Shown here: positions 1 through 9,055 of the stretch, one piece after another
Layout: the number at the start of each line of letters is the position of its first letter
How positions within the stretch are numbered: position 1 is the stretch's first letter
From: Collinsella sp.
Lineage (GTDB): Bacteria > Actinomycetota > Coriobacteriia > Coriobacteriales > Coriobacteriaceae
Reading direction: 5' to 3'
DNA length: 64,000 nt
NCBI GenBank assembly: GCA_019419505.1
Contig: DXZS01000024.1
Location: 100,434-164,433, forward strand
The notes under the pieces: generated by a model
The model's input: the letters and a program-made list of their open reading frames with translations, nothing else
Databases searched by the model: none
Told to the model about the DNA's origin: nothing
Position numbers and translations under genes: made by a program

Positions 1-113
1 AGGTGGCAAACGCGCTGGTCAATGGACGGGCGATTGTCATCGAGGGCGGCAATATCGCATACTCCCCCATCACCACGACAACGGCCGCATGGCCAGCAAA
101 GGAGGTCGACACC

Positions 114-542
114 ATGAGGGTGGCAACCACGTACGACAACGGCAACATCTTTATGCACTTTGGCCGCAGCGAGCAGTTCAAAATCTACGACATTCAGGAC
201 GGCAAGGTGCTCAACGAGCAGGTCGTAGGCACCGGCGGCACCGGCCACGGCGCCTTGGCAGGCCTGCTTGCCAACGGTGGCGTTGATACGCTCATTTGCG
301 GCGGTATCGGCGGTGGCGCTATCAACGCGCTTGCTCAAGCCGGCATCACGGTCTATGCGGGCGCCCAGGGCAGCTGCGATGCCTGCGTCGAGGCCCTCAT
401 TGCCGGCACGCTCGCGCAGACCGGCGAGGCCACGTGCGGCTGCCACGGCCATGACCACGAGCACGCCCATGAGCACGGCGAATCCTGTGGTTGCCACGGC
501 CATCACGAGCACGAGGGCCACGAGGGCTGCGGCTGCCACTAG
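114..542 (+). CDS. NifX/NifB-type dinitrogenase cofactor-domain protein with His/Cys-rich tail
   Basis: The first ~100 residues (MRVATTYDNG, FGRSEQFKIYDI, then GGIGGGAINAL) match the small NifX/NifB C-terminal (iron-molybdenum cofactor biosynthesis) domain family, which binds iron-sulfur or Fe-Mo clusters. In non-nitrogen-fixing anaerobes these proteins are taken to handle metal clusters; no nitrogenase genes are nearby. The last ~40 residues are almost only His, Cys, Gly and Glu (CGCHGHDHEH, CGCHGHHEHE), an evident metal-binding tail. I chose the ATG at 114 because AAAGGAGG ends six to seven bases before it. The same frame stays open to the left window edge with coding-like third positions, so a longer N-terminus or a fused upstream domain cannot be excluded. 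The gene converges with ffh. Confidence 0.8.
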   Translation: MRVATTYDNGNIFMHFGRSEQFKIYDIQDGKVLNEQVVGTGGTGHGALAGLLANGGVDTLICGGIGGGAINALAQAGITVYAGAQGSCDACVEALIAGTLAQTGEATCGCHGHDHEHAHEHGESCGCHGHHEHEGHEGCGCH

Positions 543-598
543 CGGCACATACCCCGGCGCCAGCATGCTTCCGTGCGTGCGACAACCTGCGAACGAAC

Positions 599-638
599 GG
601 CGAAGGCCGCCTGGAGTACCATCCAGGCGGCCTTCGCC
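599..638. terminator. Bidirectional hairpin between convergent genes
   Basis: A perfect 16-bp inverted repeat (GGCGAAGGCCGCCTGG and its complement) encloses an 8-base loop. It lies between the convergent ends of the NifX-like gene and ffh, so it probably ends both transcripts. Neither side has a long T-run. Confidence 0.7.
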
Positions 639-658
639 ATACACGACTCAACCAGTCG

Positions 659-2134
659 TTATTTCTTATTGCGCATCTGCGCTTCCATCTGGCGCAGCAG
701 GTCCATATCGGACTTGGGGCCGCCCGTTCCCAGGCCGCCCATGCCGCCCAGCCCCATGGCATCCAGACCGGGAATATTGGGCATGCGCATCTTCTTGCCC
801 TTCTTACCCTTCTTGCCCTTCTTGCCGCCGGCCTGCGCCTGATTGGCCATCGTGCGCATGCGGCCCATCATCTTATTCATCTCGCCCCACTGCTTCATAA
901 GGCTATTGACCTCGGTGGGGGTCACGCCGGCGCCCTTGGCAATGCGGGCACGGCGCTGGCCGTTGATGATGGAGGGGCGAAGGCGCTCCTCCTTGGTCAT
1001 CGACATGATGATGGCCTCGTTCTTATCGAAGATACCTTCGTCCAGGTTACCACCCATCTGGTTAAGCGCACGCTGGCCACCGGGGAGCATGCCCAGAATG
1101 CCCTTCATGCCGCCCATCTTCTTGACGGCCTTCATCTGGTCGAGCATGTCGTTCATGGTAAAGCCCTCGCGCAGCATGCGCTCGGCGGCCTCGAGCTGCT
1201 CGGCGTCGGCCGCCTCCTGGGCCTTCTCGATAATGCCGACAACGTCGCCCATACCCAGAATGCGCTTGGCCATACGATCGGGGTAGAACGGCTCCAGCGA
1301 ATCGGGCTTCTCGCCCATGCTCACAAACTTGATGGGCTTGCCGGTCACCTGGCGCACCGAAAGCGCGCCGCCGCCACGGGCGTCGCCGTCGAGCTTAGAG
1401 ATGATCACGCCGTCAAAGTCGGTGCGCTCGGCGAAGGTCGAGACGACGTTGACGATATCCTGACCGGTCATGGCATCGACGACCATCAGCACCTGATCGG
1501 GCTTGACGGCCTTCTTGATGTCCACGGCCTCCTGCATCATCTGCTCATCGATCTGAAGACGTCCGGCGGTATCGACGATGACCACATCGCGCAGGTGGTC
1601 GACGGCCTCCTGGATGGCGCCCTTGGCGATATCGACCGGGTGCTCGCCGTCACCGCGGAAGACCGGCACGCCGATCTCGCCGCCGAGCGTGGCCAGCTGG
1701 TCGGCAGCAGCGGGACGGTAGACGTCGCACGCGGCGAGCAACGGCGAGCGACCCTGCTTCTTGAGCAGGTAGGACAGCTTTACGGCAGCCGTGGTCTTAC
1801 CGGAGCCCTGCAGACCCACAAGCATGATGACATTGGGAATACGGTTGCTAAAGACGAGCTTGCTCTCGGTTGAGCCAAGCATCTCGGTGAGCTCGTCGAG
1901 CACGATCTTGACGACGTTTTGCGCCGGCGACAGCGACTCCATGACCTCGGCGGTCATGCAGCGCTCCTTGGTCTTGGCGACGAACTCCTTGACGACCTTG
2001 AAGTTGACGTCGGCCTCGAGCAGCGCCATGCGAATATCGCGCATGGCCGAAGTAATATCGGCCTCGGTCAGCTTGCCCTTGCCGCGCAGGCGGTCAAATG
2101 TGTCGTTGAGGCGATCGCTCAGGGAATCAAACAC
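659..2134 (-). CDS. ffh: Signal recognition particle GTPase Ffh (SRP54)
   Basis: The 491-residue protein has the SRP54 layout: helical N domain, GTPase G domain with P-loop GLQGSGKTTAAVK and DTAGRLQID, and a C-terminal methionine-rich M domain that binds 4.5S RNA and signal sequences. The C-terminus carries a lysine/glycine tract (KKGKKGKKGKK) and a Gly/Met-rich tail. It works with FtsY to target nascent membrane proteins co-translationally. The start is GTG, with AAGGAG eight bases upstream. It is the last gene of the smc-ftsY-ffh run, 10 bases after ftsY. No 4.5S RNA gene was recognised in the window. Confidence 0.97.
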   Translation of the reverse strand: MFDSLSDRLNDTFDRLRGKGKLTEADITSAMRDIRMALLEADVNFKVVKEFVAKTKERCMTAEVMESLSPAQNVVKIVLDELTEMLGSTESKLVFSNRIPNVIMLVGLQGSGKTTAAVKLSYLLKKQGRSPLLAACDVYRPAAADQLATLGGEIGVPVFRGDGEHPVDIAKGAIQEAVDHLRDVVIVDTAGRLQIDEQMMQEAVDIKKAVKPDQVLMVVDAMTGQDIVNVVSTFAERTDFDGVIISKLDGDARGGGALSVRQVTGKPIKFVSMGEKPDSLEPFYPDRMAKRILGMGDVVGIIEKAQEAADAEQLEAAERMLREGFTMNDMLDQMKAVKKMGGMKGILGMLPGGQRALNQMGGNLDEGIFDKNEAIIMSMTKEERLRPSIINGQRRARIAKGAGVTPTEVNSLMKQWGEMNKMMGRMRTMANQAQAGGKKGKKGKKGKKMRMPNIPGLDAMGLGGMGGLGTGGPKSDMDLLRQMEAQMRNKK

Positions 2135-2144
2135 TAGTCACTCC

Positions 2145-3062
2145 TTAATTGGACTCGCCCACCAGGGCGCGGCAGAAATCTTTGGCATTGAACTCCTGCA
2201 GGTCATCGACCTGCTCGCCCACGCCCACGCGCAGGATCGGGAGCTTGAGTTTCTCGGCCACGGCCATGGCGATACCGCCCTTAGCCGTGCCGTCGAGCTT
2301 AGTCATGATAATACCGTCCAGGCCCAGCGCCTCGTTAAACTCGAGCGCCTGGTTCAGACCGTTTTGGCCCGTCGCGGCGTCGATCACAAGCACGACCGAA
2401 ACCGGCATGGGACCGGCGGCCATATTGGCGGCGCGCTTACGGGTCACATTGACCACCTTGGCAAGCTCGCGCATGAGCTCAGGGCTCGTGTGCAGACGGC
2501 CGGCGGTATCGATAAGCACCAGGTCGCTGCCGCGCTTGTCAGCCTCGTCGAGCACGTCGTAGCAAACACTTGCCGGGTCGGAGCCGCGGTCGCGCTTGAT
2601 GACGGGGACGCCAGCGCGCTGGCCCCACACATCGAGCTGTTCGATGGCGGCGGCGCGGAACGTATCGGCAGAGCCGATCACGACGTTCTTGCCGCGGGCG
2701 GCCATGGCGCTCGCGATCTTACCGACTGTCGTGGTCTTGCCGGCGCCGTTGATGCCCACAAACAGCACGCAGCTCGGCGTATCGGAAAACGGATCGCGCT
2801 CGATGGGCACAAAGTGCTGTTCGAGCTGCTCGGCTAGGGCACGACGGAGCTGCGGGGCGGTCTTGAGGTTCTTCTTGGCCGCGGCATCGCGCAGGTCATC
2901 GGACACCTTGATCGCGACCTCGGCACCCATGTCACCCATAACGAGGGTGTCCTCTAGGTCCTCCCAAAAATCTTCGTCGACCTCGCCGCCAAAGTAAAAG
3001 ACCTCGTTGAGGGCCTCGCGGCTGCGCTCAAGTCCGCGCGAGAGAGCATCGAAGAATCCCAT
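2145..3062 (-). CDS. ftsY: Signal recognition particle receptor FtsY
   Basis: This 305-residue SRP-family GTPase has a short acidic N-terminal helix, then the N and G domains: P-loop GINGAGKTTTVGKIA, the insertion box around DTFRAAA, DTAGRLHT, and the closing TKLDGTAKGG motif. It is the membrane-side receptor for the Ffh-ribosome complex. It lacks the long acidic A domain of the E. coli protein, as is usual in gram-positives. The ATG shares one base with the smc stop (TAATG), so translation is probably coupled. Confidence 0.96.
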   Translation of the reverse strand: MGFFDALSRGLERSREALNEVFYFGGEVDEDFWEDLEDTLVMGDMGAEVAIKVSDDLRDAAAKKNLKTAPQLRRALAEQLEQHFVPIERDPFSDTPSCVLFVGINGAGKTTTVGKIASAMAARGKNVVIGSADTFRAAAIEQLDVWGQRAGVPVIKRDRGSDPASVCYDVLDEADKRGSDLVLIDTAGRLHTSPELMRELAKVVNVTRKRAANMAAGPMPVSVVLVIDAATGQNGLNQALEFNEALGLDGIIMTKLDGTAKGGIAMAVAEKLKLPILRVGVGEQVDDLQEFNAKDFCRALVGESN

Positions 3063-6000
3063 TATGCATTCACGACCTTTCCGGTTTCGCGATCGAGTTT
3101 TTGCGAGACGACGCGACTGACGCCGTCGGCTTGCATCGAGACGCCGTAGAGGACGTCAGCATCCTCCATAGTACGGCGCTGATGCGAGATAACCAAGAGC
3201 TGCGTATCGGAACGCAACACATCGAGCGCGCCGATGAGCTTGGACAGGTTGGCGTCGTCGAGCGCCGCCTCGACCTCGTCCAGTACATAGAACGGCACCG
3301 TGCGCGTGCGATACACGGCAAAGAGCAGGGCGAGCGCCGTCAGGCTCTTCTCGCCGCCCGACATGAGCATCATCTTGGTGATGCGCTTGCCGCGCGGCTG
3401 CGCCACGACCTCGATACCCGTCTCGGCAGGATGCTCGGGATCGGTCATCTCCAGATGAGCCTGGCCGCCCGGGAAGAGCATAGCGAAGATCTCGCGGAAG
3501 TTCGCGTCGACCTTCTCAAACGTCACCAGGAACGCCTTGCGCATCTTACGGTCGATAGCCACGGTGATCTTGGTGAGCGCCTTGCGCGCGCTCTCCAGAT
3601 CGGCCAGCTGCTCCTCGATGTAGTCGGCGCGGCGCTTGAGCTGCTCGTACTCCTCCATGGCAACTTGGTTAACGGGACCAAGGTTGTTGATCTGGCGCAC
3701 AAGCTGGTTGAGTTCACGCTCGGCGGCATCGCGGTCCGTGGGCGCCGGAAGCATGAGTGCTTCCTCGAGTACCGTGGTGCCATCGGCGGTAATGGCCTTA
3801 ATGGCGGCTTCTACCTGCACCTCGAGCTTACCACGCGCGACCTTGAACTCGTTTTGCGTGGCGGAAGCGGTATCGACTCGCTCCTTAGCGCGGGCAACCT
3901 CTGCCTTGGCATCCTCGATGGTCTTCTTGAGCGAAGCGGAGTCCGCCTCCTCGAGCGAAGCCTGGTCACGCAGACGCGCAGCCCAATCCGAGGCACGCTC
4001 CAGCAAGGCCGAATAGCACTCGTGCATGGGGTCGACGCGCAGGCGCAGCAGCTCGAGCGAGCGCGAGGCCTGGCGTGTTCCGCGTATACGACGGTCGATG
4101 CCCTCAAGACGATGCTCCAGGTCGGGCACGCGGCCCTTCAGCGAACGCAGGCGTTCGCTCGTCTGGGCTAGGCGAACCTTGGCGTCGGCGAGCTTGCCGG
4201 CAGCCTCGGAATCGTCACGGCGAACGCGGTCGAGTTCGTCGTTGGCCTCGGCAATCTGCAAGCCCAGATCGCTTGCCTGCGCGCGAGCCTCGTCACGCGA
4301 ACGGGTGAGCTCGTCCACGCGCGGGCGCGAAGCGCGAACGGCCTCGGAGGCCTGCTCGCGGCGCTTGGAGATGCGCACGCGCTCGACCTCGGCATTGTTG
4401 GCGCTTTGCTCCAAGCGGCCGATCTCGGAGAGCAGCGAGCGGCGCTCGCCTTCAAGACGGGCGATCTCGCCGGCGGCATCGCCCTCAGCGGCACGCGCCT
4501 CTTCGACGGCCGCATTGGCCTCGACGACCTGATCCGACACCTGCTCAAACACGGCAGCCAGATCGGGCTCAAGCCCCTCCAGCTCGCGAATGCGACGCTT
4601 ACGCTCCAGAGCACCCGAGGCCTCGCCAGCATCGAGGCCCACGCGCACCAGGCCGCCACAGCTTACGCGGGCGCCATCGGGAGTCACATAGGTCACACCG
4701 TCAACGACCGGCGCCAACAGCGCGGCAGCCAAGTCATCGACCACGTAATAGCCGCCGAGCAGCGCCTCGACGACGGGTCCGTAGCCTGCGCGCACGGACA
4801 GACGATCAACCAGGCGGATACCGGCAGCGCCCTCAGCGGCGGTAGAGCCGCTCACGTCGCGCGCCACCAGCAGTGCTTCGCCCGAGGCCTTCTTTTGGTC
4901 CAGAGCCGCACGACCGGCACGCTCAAGCGCGGACGTATCGTCGAACAGAAGCGCATCGATATCGCCGGCGAGCAATTGCTCAACCAGGCCCTCAAGCTCG
5001 CGCGGGGCTTCGAGCACATCGCCCAGGCGACCCGTTACGTCATCGCCCAGCGCACCCACCAGACGGCTCACGAGCGGCGAGCTGTCGGCCATGCGCGCAT
5101 CAAGCTTCTTTTGGCTGGCAAGCTCCGAGCGCACCTCGGATAACTTGTTGCGCGCCTCGCTCTCACGATTACGCAAGTCCTTCAGGGCCGCACGGGCGAC
5201 CTCGGTGGCCTCACGCGCATCGACCTGAGCCTGGCGCGCCTCCTCAAGAGCGCCCTCAAGCTCCTCGGCGCGGTCGCGACGGCTCTCGAGCGAGGCCGTG
5301 ACCTCCTCGAGCTGTTCATCGATCTGCTCCAGGCGCGAGGCATACATGTTGTCCTCGACCTCGGCATTGGAAAGCGAATCCTTCACCTTGGCGAGCTCGA
5401 GCGCAGCATTATCGGCAACGCGCTGCACATCGCGCTGCTCGCGCGTAAGCTGCGAAATCTGATTGTCGAGCGCAACGCGCCGCTCGTGGAGCTCGGCGGC
5501 GGCAGGACCAGCGGCGTCAACGTCCTCCTGGACCTGCATATGCGCGCCGGTCACTTCCTCGAGCTGAGCACGTGCGTCCTCGAGCTCCTCGACCACACGA
5601 CGACGCTGATGCTCGGAGCTCGAAATCTGCCCGCGCATGTCGGACAGGCGCGACACCATGTTATGGCCCTTTTCCTCGAGCAGACGCATGTCTGAGTTAA
5701 TGCGACCGACCACATCTTGCATATGGCGGCGTTGCTCGCCCAGATCGCCCACAAACAGGCCTTTTTCCTCGAGCATAACTTGGAGCTTCTCGAGCTCGCG
5801 CTCCTTTTCACCCAGGCGGTATTGCGCAAGCTCAAGTTCGGCGGCGCCCTCCTTAGAGCGGCTCTCCAGGTCGTTCCACTGCGACTGCAGCGAACGAAGC
5901 TCGTCGACGGCCAGCATCTGCGTAAGTTCGTTCGCGCGCGAGGACAGCTCTTTGTACTTGCGCGCGCGATCGACCTGACGCTCCAGTGGTCGCAGCTGAC

Positions 6001-6598
6001 GGGCGATTTCCTTATTGATGTCGCGGGCACGCGTCAGATGCTCGTCCATCGACTTAATCTTTTTGAGCGCACGCTCCTTGCGGCGCTTGTGCTTGGAGAT
6101 GCCGGCGGCCTCCTCGATGAGGGCGCGGCGCTCCTCGGGGCGGCTCTGCAAAATGGCGTCGAGCTTGCCCTGGCTGATGATGGAATGCGTATCCTTGCCC
6201 AGGCCCGAATCGTGCAGGATGTCCTGAATGTCCATCAGGCGGCACGGACTCGAGTTGATGAGGTACTCGCTTTCGCCCGAGCGATACATGCGACGGGTGA
6301 TGGCGACTTCGTCAAAATCGACGGGCAGCATATGGTCCGAGTTATCGAGCACCAGCGTGACCTCGGCGACACCCACCGGCTTGCGCGCTGACGAGCCCGA
6401 GAAGATGACGTCCTCCATGGCCTGGCCGCGCAGCTGCTTGGCGCTCTGCTCGCCCAGGACCCACAGAATTGAGTCGGAGATGTTCGATTTTCCCGAGCCG
6501 TTGGGACCGACGATGACGGTCAGGCCCGGCTCAAACGTCATATGGGCGCGGTCGGCAAACGACTTGAACCCTTTGAGCGTGAGGGACTTGAGATACAC
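3062..6598 (-). CDS. smc: Chromosome condensation protein SMC
   Basis: At 1178 residues this is a full-length bacterial SMC. It has an N-terminal Walker A (IVGPNGSGKSNISD), a first coiled coil, a hinge near residues 510-660 (containing VSCGGLVRVG), a second coiled coil, then the ABC signature MLMSGGEKSLTAL and Walker B FYVLDEVEAALDD. SMC dimers with ScpA and ScpB organise and segregate the chromosome; scpA and scpB are not in this window. The GTG start follows GAGG closely after the rnc stop. The gene sits between rnc and ftsY, the classical gram-positive order. Confidence 0.97.
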   Translation of the reverse strand: MYLKSLTLKGFKSFADRAHMTFEPGLTVIVGPNGSGKSNISDSILWVLGEQSAKQLRGQAMEDVIFSGSSARKPVGVAEVTLVLDNSDHMLPVDFDEVAITRRMYRSGESEYLINSSPCRLMDIQDILHDSGLGKDTHSIISQGKLDAILQSRPEERRALIEEAAGISKHKRRKERALKKIKSMDEHLTRARDINKEIARQLRPLERQVDRARKYKELSSRANELTQMLAVDELRSLQSQWNDLESRSKEGAAELELAQYRLGEKERELEKLQVMLEEKGLFVGDLGEQRRHMQDVVGRINSDMRLLEEKGHNMVSRLSDMRGQISSSEHQRRRVVEELEDARAQLEEVTGAHMQVQEDVDAAGPAAAELHERRVALDNQISQLTREQRDVQRVADNAALELAKVKDSLSNAEVEDNMYASRLEQIDEQLEEVTASLESRRDRAEELEGALEEARQAQVDAREATEVARAALKDLRNRESEARNKLSEVRSELASQKKLDARMADSSPLVSRLVGALGDDVTGRLGDVLEAPRELEGLVEQLLAGDIDALLFDDTSALERAGRAALDQKKASGEALLVARDVSGSTAAEGAAGIRLVDRLSVRAGYGPVVEALLGGYYVVDDLAAALLAPVVDGVTYVTPDGARVSCGGLVRVGLDAGEASGALERKRRIRELEGLEPDLAAVFEQVSDQVVEANAAVEEARAAEGDAAGEIARLEGERRSLLSEIGRLEQSANNAEVERVRISKRREQASEAVRASRPRVDELTRSRDEARAQASDLGLQIAEANDELDRVRRDDSEAAGKLADAKVRLAQTSERLRSLKGRVPDLEHRLEGIDRRIRGTRQASRSLELLRLRVDPMHECYSALLERASDWAARLRDQASLEEADSASLKKTIEDAKAEVARAKERVDTASATQNEFKVARGKLEVQVEAAIKAITADGTTVLEEALMLPAPTDRDAAERELNQLVRQINNLGPVNQVAMEEYEQLKRRADYIEEQLADLESARKALTKITVAIDRKMRKAFLVTFEKVDANFREIFAMLFPGGQAHLEMTDPEHPAETGIEVVAQPRGKRITKMMLMSGGEKSLTALALLFAVYRTRTVPFYVLDEVEAALDDANLSKLIGALDVLRSDTQLLVISHQRRTMEDADVLYGVSMQADGVSRVVSQKLDRETGKVVNA

Positions 6599-6608
6599 GG
6601 TTCCTCGC

Positions 6609-7334
6609 TTACACGTGCTTCTTGTTCAGAATCACGCCGTTGGTGGTGTAACCCATGCGGTCGAGCGCTTCGAGCGCGGCGGCTCCCTCGGCTTCCTTCT
6701 TAGAGGAACCGGTGCCGCGACCCTGGCGAATGCCATCGATGAGCACCACGGCGGTAAAGGTGGGCGCATGCGCCGGGCCCTCGGAGCCAACCAGCTTATA
6801 CGCCGGGGGCTCGTGACCGTCGGCTTGCACGCACTCCTGCAAAAACGACTTGGGGTTCGCGGGATGCTCGGCGCGCTCGGAAGCCAAATGCGGCTTAAGC
6901 GTACGGTGAATGAACTCCGCCGCGGCATCCCAGCCGGCATCCAGGTACAGCGCTCCCACGAGCGACTCGTAGACGTTCTCGAGGGCCGAATGCAGGCCGC
7001 GCGCACCGGTACCGGTCTCGGAGGCACCAAAGATGATGATGTCGTCGATGCCCAGCTCGTGAGAAACCTCGGACAGCGTAGCGCCCGAGACAAGCGACAC
7101 CTTCAAGCGTGTGAGCTTGCCCTCGTCAAACTCCGGATAGGACTCAAACAGGGAGCGTGCGACCACAGCGCCCAAAATGGAATCGCCCAAGAACTCAAGG
7201 CGCTCATAGCTGGCAGAAACCGGCTGGCCCTCGACTGCCGAGGGATGCGTAAGGGCCGCGCGCAGCAGCACCTTATTGTTGAACTCGTGGCCCAGGATTT
7301 CCTGGGCGCGCGTAAGTCGGTCGGATAAAGCCAA
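6609..7334 (-). CDS. rnc: Ribonuclease III
   Basis: The 241-residue protein has the RNase III signature ERLEFLGDSILGAVV with catalytic acidic residues, a second acidic patch (ENVYESLVGALYLD), and a C-terminal double-stranded-RNA-binding domain ending in SSKKEAEGAAALEAL. It processes rRNA precursors and structured mRNAs. The start is TTG: an in-frame stop lies two codons upstream, and AAGGAGG precedes the TTG by eight bases, overlapping the end of acpP. The three-base gap to acpP indicates co-transcription. Confidence 0.95.
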   Translation of the reverse strand: MALSDRLTRAQEILGHEFNNKVLLRAALTHPSAVEGQPVSASYERLEFLGDSILGAVVARSLFESYPEFDEGKLTRLKVSLVSGATLSEVSHELGIDDIIIFGASETGTGARGLHSALENVYESLVGALYLDAGWDAAAEFIHRTLKPHLASERAEHPANPKSFLQECVQADGHEPPAYKLVGSEGPAHAPTFTAVVLIDGIRQGRGTGSSKKEAEGAAALEALDRMGYTTNGVILNKKHV

Positions 7335-7337
7335 GAC

Positions 7338-7580
7338 TTAGGCCTCCTTGGCAGCTTCGATAGCGTCGACGGCGTCGGCGACAGAGTTGAGCGAGAGCAG
7401 GGTCTCGTCATCGATCTCGAGGTTGAACTCGTCCTCGATAGCCGTAACCAGCTGCAGGCGCTCGAGCGAGTTGGCATCGAGGTCGTCAAAGGTGGTCTCC
7501 TCGCTAATTTCGGCAACATCGACGCCCAGAACGTCAGCAGCGACCTCGGCGATCTTGTCGAAGATTTCGGAGCGGTCCAT
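7338..7580 (-). CDS. acpP: Acyl carrier protein
   Basis: An 80-residue acidic four-helix protein. The phosphopantetheine attachment serine is in DLDANSLERLQ (Ser38), and the rest (TAIEDEFNLEIDDETLLSLNSVADAVDAI) is typical ACP. It carries acyl chains in fatty-acid synthesis, fitting its place beside plsX. I chose the ATG at 7580, preceded by AGGAAG, rather than the in-frame extension upstream, whose sequence is not ACP-like. A 20-bp palindrome lies in the 124-bp gap to plsX. Confidence 0.96.
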   Translation of the reverse strand: MDRSEIFDKIAEVAADVLGVDVAEISEETTFDDLDANSLERLQLVTAIEDEFNLEIDDETLLSLNSVADAVDAIEAAKEA

Positions 7581-7617
7581 AGCGCTTCCTCTCATAGTGC
7601 ATGAATACCAAAAGAAT

Positions 7618-7637
7618 GGTACCGCCCGGGCGGTACC
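7618..7637. promoter_or_regulatory. Perfect 20-bp palindrome between plsX and acpP
   Basis: GGTACCGCCC is followed directly by its complement, 38 bases upstream of the acpP start. On the minus strand it is followed by TTCTTTT, so it could be an intrinsic terminator for plsX. Its position in a fatty-acid/phospholipid locus, and the GGTACC ends, would also suit an operator of a lipid regulator. The sequence does not decide between these. Confidence 0.5.
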
Positions 7638-7704
7638 AAGACACGGTTCTGATTCTACCCCACGGCGTGCACCGCGAAGCACATAACAGCGCTCTAACTC
7701 GCTC

Positions 7705-8724
7705 TTATAAAACGATACCATCCATAGAGTTGGCGACATTCTCGACCAGCCCGGCGCGCACGGCTTCGGCCGCCGCAAGCGTACCGTTTTTAACAGCCTC
7801 GACCGAGGTGGCACCATGGCCGATCAGGACCACGCCGCGCAGGCCCAAAAGAATCGCGCCGCCCTTGGCGTCGCCCGAAAGCTTGGCTTTGATCTCGCGC
7901 ATCTGCTTTTTGATGAGCAGCGCGGCAATCTTGGTGCCGAGCGAAGACATAAAGGCACCCTTGAGCTCCTGCAGCAAAAACTTGGCAGCGCCTTCGGTGG
8001 CCTTAAGCGCGATGTTGCCCGACATGCCATCGGCAACGACGACATCGAAGTTACCTGAGGTGATGTCCGTTCCCTCGCAGTTACCAACAAAGCCGGGAAC
8101 GGCGGCTTTCATGGCCGGGAAGCAGGCCTTAGTAAAGTTGGAGCCCTTCTCGTCCTCGGTGCCGTTAGCAAGCAGGCCCACGCGGGGATGCTCGATTCCC
8201 AGGACGACGCGGGCATAGGCGCTACCCATCTGGGCAAAGCGCACCATGTCATCGACCTCGACATCGGGGTTGGCGCCCATATCGCACAGCACAGTCAGAC
8301 CGCCGGCGCGATTGGGCAGCGCATTGGTCAGACAGGGTCGCACCGGCTGCTTCTTACCTTCGGCCTGATACCTAAACGGCGTCACATAGGCGGTGGCGGC
8401 AGCGGTCATGGCACCGGTCGAGCCGGCAGAGAAGAAGGCGTCCGCATTTCCCTTCTTGATGGCGCGGCACGACAGCACGATCGACGACTTACGCTTGGTC
8501 ATCACGGCGCGAATGGGATCGTCATCCATGGCGATAACGTCAGGTGCCTCAAGGGCCTCGACACGTGCATGGGAAGCTGCAAAGGGATTGACGATTTCGG
8601 CGGGACCAGCTGCCAAAACCTCGATATCGGGATCGGCGGCAAGCGCAGCCTCGATACCATCAAGAACAACCTGAGGTTTCTCGTCTCCGCCCACAACGTC
8701 TACACAAACGCGAACGTTACTCAT
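7705..8724 (-). CDS. plsX: Phosphate acyltransferase PlsX
   Basis: PlsX makes acyl-phosphate from acyl-ACP and orthophosphate, the first step of phospholipid synthesis in bacteria that use PlsX/PlsY. The protein (339 residues) has the family features RVCVDVVGGDEKP at the N-terminus, SAGSTGAMTAAA, LCDMGANPDV and GFVGNCEGTDI. Two in-frame ATGs lie six bases apart. I chose the second because the Shine-Dalgarno AAGGAG is only one base from the first but seven from the second. It lies between rpmF and acpP. Confidence 0.95.
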   Translation of the reverse strand: MSNVRVCVDVVGGDEKPQVVLDGIEAALAADPDIEVLAAGPAEIVNPFAASHARVEALEAPDVIAMDDDPIRAVMTKRKSSIVLSCRAIKKGNADAFFSAGSTGAMTAAATAYVTPFRYQAEGKKQPVRPCLTNALPNRAGGLTVLCDMGANPDVEVDDMVRFAQMGSAYARVVLGIEHPRVGLLANGTEDEKGSNFTKACFPAMKAAVPGFVGNCEGTDITSGNFDVVVADGMSGNIALKATEGAAKFLLQELKGAFMSSLGTKIAALLIKKQMREIKAKLSGDAKGGAILLGLRGVVLIGHGATSVEAVKNGTLAAAEAVRAGLVENVANSMDGIVL

Positions 8725-8744
8725 ATACATGCTCCTTAAACAAA

Positions 8745-8771
8745 AATGGCCGACTCATTGAGCCGGCCATT
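8745..8771 (-). terminator. Intrinsic terminator between rpmF and plsX
   Basis: On the minus strand AATGGCCG pairs with CGGCCATT across an 11-base loop and is followed by TTTTTG. It sits 40 bases past the rpmF stop and just before plsX, so it may reduce read-through from the abundant ribosomal-protein transcript into lipid genes. Confidence 0.65.
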
Positions 8772-8811
8772 GTGGTTCCATTTGGAACGGCATCGCATCC
8801 AGAGTATACCG

Positions 8812-8991
8812 TTACTCGGTAACGATAACCTCGCGGTCCTTGTAGAAACCGCAGCTGGGGCACACGTGGTGCGGAAGCTTGACAGCGCCGCAACGGGGGC
8901 ACGTGGACTGAGCCGCAGCCGAGATCTTCATGTTGGCGGAACGACGGGTGTGAGTGCGGATACGACCCTGCTTTTGTTTAGGTACGGGCAT
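8812..8991 (-). CDS. rpmF: 50S ribosomal protein L32
   Basis: The 59-residue protein starts MPVPKQKQGRIRTHTRRSAN, the conserved N-terminus of L32. Its two CxxC pairs (CPRCG and CPSCG) make this the zinc-binding form. The ATG at 8991 follows AAGGAAGG. It sits between yceD and plsX, the order found across bacteria. Confidence 0.96.
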   Translation of the reverse strand: MPVPKQKQGRIRTHTRRSANMKISAAAQSTCPRCGAVKLPHHVCPSCGFYKDREVIVTE

Positions 8992-9055
8992 AGTGACCTT
9001 CCTTATGAACTATCCAGTGTGGCGATTACGCGCAAGTAGCGATACTACCACAGTT

